A DNA stretch of 64,000 nt from Eubacteriales bacterium (GCA_030539335.1 JAUNSG010000004.1:62001-126000); one strand, 5' to 3'; counted from the stretch's first letter, positions 52,347-61,059 are shown. Made by a program: numbers and translations. Notes: a model not told the origin generated them from the sequence alone.

Positions 52347-52615
52347 CTCTTTTGTGTACTTTTACCCAAATTTCCCCAGTGCAAATAATTCATATTTTTC
52401 GCCAAAACTATGCAATATTTTCTTATTTTGATCGAATTTTCACTCATTTTCTTCCGATTTTAATTCCCCGGTTGTTTCCGCTCACAACGCATTCAGTCAA
52501 CTTCCTTTTTGGAATGACGCATTCTTCTTCTAAAATCTGGTTATATTATCCATAAACTTTTGGCAAGATATTGAAATCTTTTGTAGGTTTCTCCAATCTT
52601 ACAAAAATCCGGTTG

Positions 52616-52662
52616 ATTTCTGTCGAAAAACTATTGAAATTATCCTCATTTTGCCTCATAAT
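52616..52662 (+). promoter_or_regulatory. Promoter candidate with Spo0A-box-like element, antisense to spmAB
   Basis: ATTTCTGTCGAAAAACT (52616-52632) abuts TTGAAA (52634-52639), 17-bp spacer, CATAAT (52657-52662). The upstream element is identical to that of the rplJL promoter (4956-4972). No plus-strand gene begins downstream until abrB at 53843. Confidence 0.5.
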
Positions 52663-52710
52663 AGAATTCAATGATAGATAATTTCCTATGAATTATAATT
52701 TGTCTCAAGG

Positions 52711-53220
52711 TCACCCCAAGAGGCGTACAAAAAATCCAGCAGCGACAAATGCAGCCAGGTCTGCACACATTGCCGCCGGGATCAACCACCTCGTATGCTT
52801 CAGTGAAAGTTGGCCCGTGTAGATCCCTATGGTGTAAAAGCTCGTTTCCGATGCGCCCAGCATAACGGCTGCAACGCGTCCGACATAGCTGTCTGCCCCA
52901 CAGGCCTGCATGATTTCGCTCCCCAGAGCGAGGCCCCCGCTTCCGCTGAGCGGTTTTAACAGAACCAATGCCGCACATTCCTGCGGTATTCCGAGGGCGG
53001 AAAAAAACGGCTGTAATGTGTTCCCTGCCAGATCAATGGCTCCCGATGCCCGCAGCATGCTCACGGCAACGAGCAATGCCAACAGCGTCGGCAGTAAATG
53101 CAGTGCCGTTTGGATACCCTTTTGTGCCCCTATGAGAAATGTCCCAAACACATCAATGCCCTGAATCAGGGCGGCGATGGCCGTCAGCACAATGATGATA
53201 GGAATTAAGATCGCCGTCAT
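52711..53220 (-). CDS. spmB: Spore maturation protein SpmB
   Basis: 169 residues with about five membrane segments (ILIPIIIVLTAIAALIQG at the N-terminus) and the conserved VLLKPLSGSGGLALGSEIMQACGADSYVGR and ASETSFYTIGIY. SpmA and SpmB together are needed for spore core dehydration in Bacillus/Clostridium. The ATG at 53220 overlaps the spmA stop (ATGA). Confidence 0.94.
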   Translation of the reverse strand: MTAILIPIIIVLTAIAALIQGIDVFGTFLIGAQKGIQTALHLLPTLLALLVAVSMLRASGAIDLAGNTLQPFFSALGIPQECAALVLLKPLSGSGGLALGSEIMQACGADSYVGRVAAVMLGASETSFYTIGIYTGQLSLKHTRWLIPAAMCADLAAFVAAGFFVRLLG

Positions 53221-53792
53221 TTTTGTTTCCCCCAACGGCTAATTTTTGCCAATATCGCTGCTGCAAGCAATCCCGTTGCAACCGACAGTGCGGAAGCTCC
53301 CCATATCGCCGGCATGATATCAAATGGATTTTGTGCTCCCAGCATAGCGCGGACTGCTGCAACCGTTGTTGGAATAAGCTGTATCGACGTCGTATTCAAA
53401 ACCAAAAAGCGCAACAATTCATCAGAATCACCCATTGTCTGGTACATTTCTTCTGCTGCTTTTAGTCCAAATGGAGTCGCTGCATTGCTTAGTCCCAACA
53501 GATTTGCCGTGATATTCGAGGCAATATCGTTCTTCGCTCTGTGGTTTGCGGATGGAAACAGCTTGGATAACACCGGCAGCAAAAGCCGAGCAATTTTTTG
53601 TGTGATTCCAGCTTGTTCCATGAGCTCCATGACTCCTGACCACAGTCCAAGTAAGCCAATCATTGTAAGACAGAGTGTTACCGCATTTGCTGCTCCGTCA
53701 GTCACTGCAACGGACAACTCTTCGGTTCGCCCCAAGCAAACGGCTGTGACACATGCAATCAGTATGAGTCCTGTCCAAACATAGGAAATCAT
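53217..53792 (-). CDS. spmA: Spore maturation protein SpmA
   Basis: 191 residues, nucleoside-transporter-like Gate fold: MISYVWTGLILIACVTAVCL, GLLGLWSGVMELMEQAGI, NLLGLSNAATPFGLKAAEEM and LNTTSIQLIPTTVAAVRAML. Integral membrane protein acting with SpmB during sporulation. Divergent from the abrB-like gene, with only 50 bp between the two starts, so their promoters must overlap. Confidence 0.94.
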   Translation of the reverse strand: MISYVWTGLILIACVTAVCLGRTEELSVAVTDGAANAVTLCLTMIGLLGLWSGVMELMEQAGITQKIARLLLPVLSKLFPSANHRAKNDIASNITANLLGLSNAATPFGLKAAEEMYQTMGDSDELLRFLVLNTTSIQLIPTTVAAVRAMLGAQNPFDIMPAIWGASALSVATGLLAAAILAKISRWGKQK

Positions 53793-53842
53793 TGTATTCC
53801 CACCTCTTGAAAGAGAAAATTTGTGTATTAGGAAGTGTTATT

Positions 53843-54094
53843 ATGAAATCAACTGGTATTGTTAGAAAAGTCGACGAACTCGGCCGCGTCGTTCTTCCAA
53901 TCGAGCTGCGCCGCACGCTGGGTATTGAAGTAAAGGATTCTCTGGAAATCTACGTAGATGGTTCACAGATCATTCTGAAGAAATATGAGCCGGCCTGCAT
54001 CTTCTGCGGAAATGCACTGGATGTTGTCAACATCAAGGGCAAGAACATCTGCAAGTCCTGCCTCTCGGAGATCTCCGATCTGAACCAGAACTAA
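53843..54094 (+). CDS. abrB: AbrB/SpoVT-type transition-state regulator with C-terminal Cys pairs
   Basis: 83 residues. The swapped-hairpin DNA-binding domain is STGIVRKVDELGRVVLPIEL and RRTLGIEVKDSLEIYVDG. The tail ACIFCGNALDVVNIKGKNIC and KSCL carries two Cys pairs, a probable zinc ribbon, as in clostridial AbrB homologues. AbrB represses stationary-phase and sporulation genes. AGGAAG precedes ATG 53843. Location beside spmAB supports a developmental role. Confidence 0.93.
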   Translation: MKSTGIVRKVDELGRVVLPIELRRTLGIEVKDSLEIYVDGSQIILKKYEPACIFCGNALDVVNIKGKNICKSCLSEISDLNQN

Positions 54095-54113
54095 TTGTTA
54101 ACCAAATAACCGG

Positions 54114-54145
54114 AAGTACGGGGACAAAAGTTCCCGTACTTTTTT
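54114..54145 (+). terminator. Terminator of the abrB-like gene
   Basis: AAGTACGGG pairs with CCCGTACTT, followed by TTTTTT. Confidence 0.85.
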
Positions 54146-54258
54146 GTTTGTCCGTTTCCGTCCGCCGGCAATTTGTGCTATAATAATCGCAGTATGTCGT
54201 CTGGTCGTCGGCCTGTACGATTCTTTTCTTGATTTCTGTCGAATTGGAGTTTTGCCGA

Positions 54259-56391
54259 ATGCAATGGAATTCTACCCGCTTTGACCGGTTCCGCCATGGA
54301 ATGGACCGTCTTTCTCTGGCAGTGGTCGGTATCCTTTTTTGTATCATCAATGTCTGGCTGCTGCTGCTCAGCGGCTTTTCTACCAGCTATATCTCCACCG
54401 GAAGCAGTGAGAAAACCTTTTTTGTCCAAGACAGTATGTTGTGCAATCTGATCTCCACTGTTTTGGTTTTGCTGTTTTGTGTTTTTCTTCGAAAACAGTG
54501 GGCAGCGATCCGGCGAACGTCGCCGTTTCTCTCTTCTCTGACCTTTGTCCGTGCCAAGCGACTGCTCTTGGGCATAACCCTTCTGCTCGGCGTATTTTGG
54601 GTATTGGCCACACAAATCGTTCCCGGCGCCGATCAATCTGCGGTCCTGGAGGCCGCCGCTGGGCTGCACACCAAAAGCTATGCGCTGTTTGCCCCCGGAG
54701 AATATATCTCGCGTTTTCCACATCAGATCGGCATGGTCACCGTGCTGTATGCCCTCGGTTTCCTGTTCGGAGACGCCAATTATCTGGTTTTTCAGTTGTG
54801 CAATGTCTGCGGCATCGTTGTGATTTACAAGATACTCTCTGAGCTGGCGGGTATGTTCGGCCTGAAAAAAGGCGGTCAGCTCATGGTTCTGGTGCTGGGA
54901 CTTTGCTTCTTCCCACTCACCTTATATGCCTCTTTTGTGTACGGCAATGTACTGGGGCTGACGTTTTCTCTCATCGCCATCCAGCAGGAGTTGTTTTACT
55001 TCCGTGATTTCCGCTGGCATCATATGCTGTTTTCTGCGGTCGCCATTGCGCTCGCCGTCTTCTTGAAAAGCAATTACCTGATCTTTTTTATCGGTATGCT
55101 TTTGCTCGCGCTGTTAGAATGCCTGCGGCAAAAAAAGCTGCGGATTCTTTTGCTTGCCGTCCTCCTCGCTCTTTTCTATGTCGGACAGTCCGTTGTGCCG
55201 CGTACCTTTATTCAACTGAAAACCGGCTACGATATGAATCTGGGCATGTCCTCCCTTTCCTATATCGCCATGGGCTTACAGGAAAATCATCAGCGCGCCA
55301 GCGGCTGGTATAACCAATACAATGACCGTTCGTTCAATCGCTCTGAGTTTGACGCCGACACGCAGGCCGAAATGGTGAAGAATGATATTTCCAAATCCAT
55401 TCAGAATCTGCTGAGCGGGAAGCGCAATGCGGTTCGCTTTTTCGCCACAAAAACCGCCTCACAGTGGAACAATCCAACCTTCCAATGCTTCTGGATTGCT
55501 CAAGTGCGTCCGTCCGCCGTCTCACGCAGCGCATGGCTGCGATGGGTGCTCAGCACCCCTGTGAGCACCATGCTCGCCGGTTATTTGAATCTGTTGCAGT
55601 TCTTCATTCTGTTTGGCTCCCTGCTCAGCCTGCTCCTCTGCAATTCCACATGGCGGCGCGGTGCATTTCTCTTGGAAATGATTGTGATCGGCGGTTTCCT
55701 GTTCCATCTGTTCTGGGAAGCAAAAGCCCAGTATACGCTGTCCTATTTCGTCCTGCTGCTGCCTTGTGCTGTCGCCGGATATTCTTCCCTTCTGGACAAA
55801 TTATGCGCCTCTGCGGACGATTCTGCCGCCAATCTGCGCCGTCTGCTTCCGGTCCGGCGGTTGTCCGTATGCTGTGTCGTGCTGGTAGGGATTGGTGCGC
55901 TCAGCACAGTCTTTTCCCCGCTCCATACGCTGCTCCAACCCGACTGGGATACGGATGCATTTCAACAATATGTGGAAGCCCATACCGCAGATACCAGCAT
56001 TGCAGAGGGAGAATATATCGTTCAGCCCTATGCCGATTCCAGCTGGTGCCTTGCGGATCAGGGGGACTCAGAAATTGTCCTTTCCAGAGAATCGCAGAGT
56101 ATACTTCTGGTTTCCTATATGGATATCTACCGCATCCGTTTTCCGCAGTCGCTTTGCTACCTGGAGTTTCCTCCGTTGTACGATGGTACGAAATATGGCT
56201 CCGTACAGTCCGGAGACCGCGAAAACACCGGGATACAGGAATGGCGTTTTCTATCCGCCGGCGAAGCAAATTGTTCCTATATCCTGATCGGTGAGGACTC
56301 CGCCCTGACCTATGATACGGTGTCCGGAACCGTGACGCTTGCGCAATATACCGGGGATGATAATCAAAAATGGAGGTTTGCCACTCCGTAA
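54259..56391 (+). CDS. Large polytopic membrane protein, GT39/PMT-like glycosyltransferase with C-terminal ricin-like tail
   Basis: 710 residues. About 11-12 membrane segments from residue 25 to about 560, with an early extracytoplasmic loop (VPGADQSAVLEAAAGL, PGEYISRFPHQIGMVTVLY) that resembles the first loop of dolichyl-phosphate-mannose-type (GT-C) transferases. The C-terminal ~120 residues are soluble and end with two QxW-type signatures (QEWRFLSAGEA and QKWRFATP) typical of ricin-B lectin folds. I infer attachment of lipid-linked sugars to a surface polymer or protein. ATG 54259 has GGAG at 9 nt. TTGATTTCTGTCGAA lies just upstream. Confidence 0.7.
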   Translation: MQWNSTRFDRFRHGMDRLSLAVVGILFCIINVWLLLLSGFSTSYISTGSSEKTFFVQDSMLCNLISTVLVLLFCVFLRKQWAAIRRTSPFLSSLTFVRAKRLLLGITLLLGVFWVLATQIVPGADQSAVLEAAAGLHTKSYALFAPGEYISRFPHQIGMVTVLYALGFLFGDANYLVFQLCNVCGIVVIYKILSELAGMFGLKKGGQLMVLVLGLCFFPLTLYASFVYGNVLGLTFSLIAIQQELFYFRDFRWHHMLFSAVAIALAVFLKSNYLIFFIGMLLLALLECLRQKKLRILLLAVLLALFYVGQSVVPRTFIQLKTGYDMNLGMSSLSYIAMGLQENHQRASGWYNQYNDRSFNRSEFDADTQAEMVKNDISKSIQNLLSGKRNAVRFFATKTASQWNNPTFQCFWIAQVRPSAVSRSAWLRWVLSTPVSTMLAGYLNLLQFFILFGSLLSLLLCNSTWRRGAFLLEMIVIGGFLFHLFWEAKAQYTLSYFVLLLPCAVAGYSSLLDKLCASADDSAANLRRLLPVRRLSVCCVVLVGIGALSTVFSPLHTLLQPDWDTDAFQQYVEAHTADTSIAEGEYIVQPYADSSWCLADQGDSEIVLSRESQSILLVSYMDIYRIRFPQSLCYLEFPPLYDGTKYGSVQSGDRENTGIQEWRFLSAGEANCSYILIGEDSALTYDTVSGTVTLAQYTGDDNQKWRFATP

Positions 56392-56397
56392 GATGGA

Positions 56398-56427
56398 AAA
56401 ATGGGAGCTTTTGCTCCCATTTTTTTG
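56398..56427. terminator. Terminator between the membrane protein and spoIIID genes
   Basis: AAATGGGAGC-TTTT-GCTCCCATTTTTTT; may act for both convergent genes. Confidence 0.85.
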
Positions 56428-56429
56428 TT

Positions 56430-56678
56430 TTATTTCCCACAGTATTTTCGTCGTGTCGCCATCCCTCCCCGGATGTGCCGTTCTTCTTTATTCTTCATCA
56501 AGACCTCCTGTACTTTTCCGTACAGCGGGTGATTCATTTTCTTCATGCGGTCGGTAATATCTTTATGCACGGTAGACTTGCTCACACCAAATTTCGCCGC
56601 AGCCTGCCGAACGGTTGCACCTGTTTCTACAATATATTCTGCCAGCGCGATCGCGCGTTCCTCCGGCTGTCCCTTCAT
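56430..56678 (-). CDS. spoIIID: Sporulation transcriptional regulator SpoIIID
   Basis: 82 residues: ERAIALAEYIVETGATVRQA then AAKFGVSKSTVHKDITDRM, the HTH of SpoIIID, and a basic C-terminus (HIRGGMATRRKYCGK). It is the mother-cell regulator acting with sigma-E. AGGAGGT precedes the ATG. The left copy of a 25-bp direct repeat lies about 55 bp upstream in its promoter region. Confidence 0.96.
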   Translation of the reverse strand: MKGQPEERAIALAEYIVETGATVRQAAAKFGVSKSTVHKDITDRMKKMNHPLYGKVQEVLMKNKEERHIRGGMATRRKYCGK

Positions 56679-56731
56679 GAAATACCTCCTGACATGGCTT
56701 GGTACTTCATGTCTATGCGGAAATCTTTTCT

Positions 56732-56756
56732 TTCAGACGAAATTTATGACTTCTTT
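56732..56756 (+). repeat. Left copy of a 25-bp perfect direct repeat
   Basis: The sequence from TTCAGACGAA to CTTCTTT here is identical to 58921-58945. The pair brackets the SnoaL-like/LysR genes. Confidence 0.9.
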
Positions 56757-56860
56757 GTAATTTTTCCCTTTACTATATCTAAATGATGGTGTGAATACTC
56801 CTCAAAAAATTGTTTCTGTGTCTTCAAACTGTTTAACTGATCCCTTCCGTCGATAAAAAG

Positions 56861-56891
56861 AGGGAGCATCCTTTCCGATGCTCCCTCCATA
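56861..56891 (-). terminator. Terminator of the SnoaL-like gene
   Basis: AGGGAGCATC-CTTTCC-GATGCTCCCT with a TTTTT run on the minus strand, about 100 bp after the stop. Confidence 0.7.
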
Positions 56892-56988
56892 CGTTTGTCG
56901 GATCTCTTATCCACTTTTCCCTCATTGACTATATTTTTAATAAATTGCGTACCGTTTTTCTGGTACGCACTTTGATCTTCATAGTCGC

Positions 56989-57822
56989 TTAGAACTTACC
57001 GTTCTGATTCTGCCAGGTGGATTCTTCAGCGATGGTTTCCATCACATCCCAATGTTCAGCGATCTTGCCGTTCTCCACACGGAACAGGTCATAGTAGCTG
57101 GTGTGTGCGCCGCCAAAGGTGCCCTCGCTGACTGCCAGGCCATAATTTCCGTCTGCCAGCACCATGTAAGTCTTATTGTAAATCATCTGTATACCCTGTT
57201 CGGCAAGCGCTGCCAGCGCTGCCCCCAGCCCGGAAAGCCCGTCTGCAATGCCGGTGTTATGCTGGATATAAGAGTCACCGTCAAAATAGCTGGTCAGCTT
57301 GTCGGGGTTCTCTCCCCGAAGCACATCGCCCACAAAATCCGAAACAACCTTGCGGGTCTCCTCACCGTCTACAAGCTGCTTTTCCAATGTGCCGTCGATC
57401 TGGGTACGCCCAGAGGGGTTCGGCGCAGCCTTGGTCGCCAGATTGTCCCAGTGCTCGGCGATCTTGCCGTCGGCGTCAAAGCGGAAGATGTCAAACGCCA
57501 CCTGCTCGCCGGCACCAGCAAAGTTGTAAACGGTCTGCAGGAATACCTTATCGCCGTCCTCAAAGGCCCGGATGTTCTGAACAGTTGTCTTGACCGGTGC
57601 ATCAGCCAAATAAGCTACAGAGCCAACGAAGGCGTCCCGTCCGGTTCCATAGGCCAGATTGTGCTGAATGTAGCCCTCCGCCAGCAGGTTCTTAGCTGCT
57701 TCGGTGTCGCCAGTAGCGAACGTATTGATGAGTGCGATTGCCTTGTCCTTGTTTGTCATTTTAGTTTCCTCCTTAGCCGTATTGTTATTTTGATGGTTGA
57801 AAAAGTTTTTGAAGATACTCAT
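56989..57822 (-). CDS. Duplicated SnoaL/NTF2-like domain protein
   Basis: 277 residues with two SnoaL-like domains (about 22-140 and 150-277). Each contains YIQHN...G and a strand ending DGKIAEHWDNLATKA or NGKIAEHWDVMETIA, the polyketide-cyclase/ester-hydrolase-type signature. No signal peptide. Two in-frame starts each have a good ribosome site: 57822 (AAGGAGAGG) and 57759 (AAGGAGG), differing by a 21-residue basic/Asn-rich head. Divergent from a LysR regulator with a palindromic T-N11-A site between them. Substrate unknown. Confidence 0.85.
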   Translation of the reverse strand: MSIFKNFFNHQNNNTAKEETKMTNKDKAIALINTFATGDTEAAKNLLAEGYIQHNLAYGTGRDAFVGSVAYLADAPVKTTVQNIRAFEDGDKVFLQTVYNFAGAGEQVAFDIFRFDADGKIAEHWDNLATKAAPNPSGRTQIDGTLEKQLVDGEETRKVVSDFVGDVLRGENPDKLTSYFDGDSYIQHNTGIADGLSGLGAALAALAEQGIQMIYNKTYMVLADGNYGLAVSEGTFGGAHTSYYDLFRVENGKIAEHWDVMETIAEESTWQNQNGKF

Positions 57823-57944
57823 ATACGATTGCCTCTCCTTGATGATACTTGCTTGGGGGTTGGTCGCTGAGCTCTTTGGCTTCCGTTTCCCTTGCTGTGA
57901 CTACAGTATAGCGCAGACTTCCCGGATAAAAAATGGCCGATAAT

Positions 57945-57959
57945 TTGTACTTGCTACAA
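57945..57959. promoter_or_regulatory. LysR-type T-N11-A binding site
   Basis: TTGTA-CTTGC-TACAA, a perfect 5+5+5 inverted repeat containing T-N11-A. It lies about 35 bp upstream of a minus-strand TATACT (57910-57905) that lacks a good -35, the usual layout of a LysR-activated promoter. Confidence 0.65.
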
Positions 57960-58002
57960 CTTGAAATTGTGGTACAATGGAATGGAGAAAGGGGCGCGTT
58001 TT

Positions 58003-58890
58003 ATGGAATTTAAGCATATCGAATACTTTATTGAAACCTGCCATTATAAATCCATGTCGAAAGCGGCAGAGGCTTTGTATATTTCACAGCAAGCACTTAG
58101 CCGCTGTATTGCCAATATGGAAACCGAATTGGGCTGCACATTATTCAAGCGGACAGTCAAGGGCATCACACTCACAGAGGACGGAACCTACTTTTACCGT
58201 ATTTTTGCGCCCCAGGTAGAACAATTTCAAAAGTCATTGGCAGATGCTATCGCACATTTTGAAAATCGGCCGATACGATTGCCTTTCTGCTGTGCGCCGC
58301 TGATTTTCCGTTGTCTCGATCCGGATTTGTTATTTTCATTTCAGGAGCAGCATCCTAATATCACGCTAGAACTTCTTGAACTATCCGACACAGAGTGCGA
58401 TGCCTATGTGGAGACAGATTCCTCTCATTTTGGCCTTCTCGCGATTCCCGAAAACCGACATGGTGAACGGCTCCCATACACCCCGGTCAAAACATTCCCC
58501 CTCTATCTGTTTGTACATAAAGACAATCCTTTAGCATCATTAAAAGTTGTCAATTTTTCGCAGCTCAAGACCGAACCATTCCTGATGTTGGATAAGAAAT
58601 CCTATTATCGTAAATTGGTTCGGCATTACGCCCGCAAATATCAATTTGAACCTAAAACAGCGTTTGAATCTTCTGACGCCAATCAGCTTATTAGTCTGGT
58701 CAATAAAGGCAGAGGGATTGCGTTAAGCCTGTCCCCTATGCTGGATGATTCTGTCTACGAGAATGTAGTAATGGTTCCTTTTGATGACAAAACGATCACA
58801 TGGTCTATTGCTTTTATCCATCAGGATTATGAGAAGTTGAATCTTGCAGCAAAAAAATTTATTACATTTATGATCGAAAACATAAAATGA
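58003..58890 (+). CDS. LysR-family transcriptional regulator
   Basis: 295 residues. HTH: FIETCHYKSMSKAAEALYIS then QQALSRCIANMETELGCTLF. The effector domain follows (LPFCCAPLIFRCLDPDLLFS, then PLYLFVHKDNPLASL, FESSDANQLISLVNKGRGIA). AAAGGGG lies upstream of ATG 58003. It is divergent from the SnoaL-like gene, which it probably controls through the site at 57945. It looks more AT-rich than the surrounding genes, suggesting transfer. Confidence 0.93.
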   Translation: MEFKHIEYFIETCHYKSMSKAAEALYISQQALSRCIANMETELGCTLFKRTVKGITLTEDGTYFYRIFAPQVEQFQKSLADAIAHFENRPIRLPFCCAPLIFRCLDPDLLFSFQEQHPNITLELLELSDTECDAYVETDSSHFGLLAIPENRHGERLPYTPVKTFPLYLFVHKDNPLASLKVVNFSQLKTEPFLMLDKKSYYRKLVRHYARKYQFEPKTAFESSDANQLISLVNKGRGIALSLSPMLDDSVYENVVMVPFDDKTITWSIAFIHQDYEKLNLAAKKFITFMIENIK

Positions 58891-58920
58891 AGGCAGTACA
58901 ATTATAATATCATGTCTTTA

Positions 58921-58945
58921 TTCAGACGAAATTTATGACTTCTTT
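58921..58945 (+). repeat. Right copy of the 25-bp perfect direct repeat
   Basis: Identical to 56732-56756. It begins 31 bp after the LysR stop codon. Confidence 0.9.
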
Positions 58946-58982
58946 TCAAATCCCTTCCTGTTTTTTATCCATCGAAAAAAGA

Positions 58983-59029
58983 AAGAGCTTGTTCCAAATG
59001 TCCGTAAAAACAGTAGAACAAGCTCTTTT
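58983..59029 (-). terminator. Terminator of the L,D-transpeptidase gene
   Basis: AAGAGCTTGTTC pairs with GAACAAGCTCTT; T runs on both strands. Confidence 0.75.
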
Positions 59030-59049
59030 CTTATTGTTTCATTTTCTCA

Positions 59050-60744
59050 TCAATAATAGCAGATAACCGGCATACCCGCCTCAACATAACTGTAGAGCGT
59101 CTGTGCCTTGGAATACGGCATATTGACACAGCCGTGGGAACCATTCGTCTGATAAATGCTTCCGCCAAAGCTGCTGCGCCAGGTTGCATCGTGGAATCCG
59201 ATGTCACCGTTGAATGGCATCCAGTAATACGCCAATACATCATAATCTGCACCGACCATCCGCTGGTAGGTCGTCTTGTAGGTAATACTGTAGATGCCGC
59301 CCGGTGTGGTGTGTCCCGTAGATACGTTGCCCGATACAAAATAACTTGACAGCAAGCACTCGCCATTCTTATAGAAGTACAGGATCTGGTTCCCCAAATC
59401 TACCTCGACATAGGTATTGCCATAGTCCTTTTTGCCATGCGAAACCGCCTCCTGCAGCCAGACTGGCTTAACTGTCTTGGTCTTAAACTGATCCAGTGCC
59501 TTGATGATCTTATCCCTTGTCTTATTCTGGTTGAGCCACCAGCCGTAGTCACCTTGTTCAATCGTGATCTTCTCACCATCTGTTGTGGTAAACTTGTGCG
59601 GCTGATAAATCGTATTATACTTCGAGGCAAGCTCGGAGACGTAATCCGATACCTTCTCCTCGTCCAGCTCTACGGTGAGCTTTTTCTCATCGACCTTCAG
59701 CCAGTCATGAACCAGCTCTGCATCCACCGTCTCAGTCTTCTTTTTGCTGAACTTGACCGTAACTGTCGTGTTAATATACTGATTCATAGTTTCAACCAGC
59801 TTGACTAAGTCCTCGTTGTCGGAGCGGATATCCGGCTCACGATAGCATTCCTCTTCCTCCATGTCCAGCTCGGTTGCCATTACCGCAAGATATTCGCGAA
59901 TGAGCCGATTGGTTTTCTTGACACGCGGCTGGTTGCCATCCACCTCCGGAACTACCTCATACGGCTGTCCGCTCTGATATTCCGACACCGTGGCATCTTC
60001 CACTTTGGTTATATTTTCACTCTGCATCGCGTGCAGCGCTTCAATCTGTTCTGCCAGCTTGGTATCATCATATGTAACCGTGGGATGCATCTCGACATCC
60101 GTTTTGGAAAAGAGTCCTACAAACCACAGCCGATACGACTGCGCCGCCATAGCCTGATCCAGCGTATCATCCGAAGTGAAGTCCAGATCCAGTTGAATGC
60201 TCTCGCTCGTGATGACCTCTTCCTGCTCTCCACGCTCTTTCAGCGTCAGAGAATAGTTTGCCGCTTCCTCGCGCAGCGTCTCTTTGGCCTCATCCACGGT
60301 TTTGCCACTGACCGAAACTCCGTTAACAGAAGTGCCCGGGATGAACCGCTGTGAGAAAAAGTAGGCGCCGCTTAAGTACGCAATAGCCAAAACTGCAATC
60401 ACTGCAACCAGGACAACAATCCGCAGCTTCCGGTTCGCCTTCTTCGGCGGTTTCGTCTCCACCGGCTTCGTAGCCACAGCCTGTTCTGCCGCTGGAGATT
60501 CCGACAATTCCTCCGGCTGTTCTTCGGATGACTCCGTCACCTCCGGCTCGTCCTGTTCTTCGGATTGCTCCGCTGTCTCCAGTTCTGCTTCTTTCTCCGG
60601 TGCCTCTGGCTCCGGCTGTTCTTCCGACGTTATCGGCAGATCCGGTTTCGCCTGTTCCTCAGCCTGTGGCGCCCCCTCCGGTTTCTGGTTCTTCGCTGTC
60701 TCTTCCGATACAGCATTCGATCCCGTCTGCGTTTTTACGCTCAT
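59050..60744 (-). CDS. Membrane-anchored L,D-transpeptidase (YkuD) with PG-binding-4-like domain
   Basis: 564 residues. The cytoplasmic head (1 to about 105) is an extreme Glu/Pro/Ser/Ala-rich disordered region, followed by basic KPPKKANRKLR and one membrane helix (about 107-130). Outside lie a putative peptidoglycan-binding/VanW-associated region (about 135-400) and the YkuD domain with the catalytic HGC (His537, Cys539 in GSHGCVNMP). It makes 3-3 peptidoglycan cross-links or attaches proteins. The long acidic cytoplasmic head is unusual. It has its own terminator. Confidence 0.92.
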   Translation of the reverse strand: MSVKTQTGSNAVSEETAKNQKPEGAPQAEEQAKPDLPITSEEQPEPEAPEKEAELETAEQSEEQDEPEVTESSEEQPEELSESPAAEQAVATKPVETKPPKKANRKLRIVVLVAVIAVLAIAYLSGAYFFSQRFIPGTSVNGVSVSGKTVDEAKETLREEAANYSLTLKERGEQEEVITSESIQLDLDFTSDDTLDQAMAAQSYRLWFVGLFSKTDVEMHPTVTYDDTKLAEQIEALHAMQSENITKVEDATVSEYQSGQPYEVVPEVDGNQPRVKKTNRLIREYLAVMATELDMEEEECYREPDIRSDNEDLVKLVETMNQYINTTVTVKFSKKKTETVDAELVHDWLKVDEKKLTVELDEEKVSDYVSELASKYNTIYQPHKFTTTDGEKITIEQGDYGWWLNQNKTRDKIIKALDQFKTKTVKPVWLQEAVSHGKKDYGNTYVEVDLGNQILYFYKNGECLLSSYFVSGNVSTGHTTPGGIYSITYKTTYQRMVGADYDVLAYYWMPFNGDIGFHDATWRSSFGGSIYQTNGSHGCVNMPYSKAQTLYSYVEAGMPVICYY

Positions 60745-61027
60745 AAGATTCCTCCTATCTTAAACGTATTTTGTCGTCGTTGTATTTGTGCACATGCAGG
60801 AGAATTGAAAAATCCTACAGGTGCTGTTTTCTATTATATCCGTTTTTGCTCCTAGAATCAAATATATCCTGAAATATTGTTGGAATATATCCGAAAAATC
60901 CTGTTATTGTCCGTTCCATGAGTTTTCCCACGATAAAATACGAGAATTTTTTGAGGAAAACAGGCTGTTCCAACTATTTTGCTGAGATTCCTTCGAAATC
61001 GTTCCACCTTTTCGTCTACTTTCTCCA

Positions 61028-61056
61028 TTGCACAGAATGCCATGTTGATTTATACT
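61028..61056 (+). promoter_or_regulatory. sigma-A promoter of the MarR-controlled unit
   Basis: TTGCAC (61028-61033), 17-bp spacer, TATACT (61051-61056). The remaining part of the ~400-bp upstream interval holds no gene that I can see. Confidence 0.75.
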
Positions 61057-61059
61057 CTT

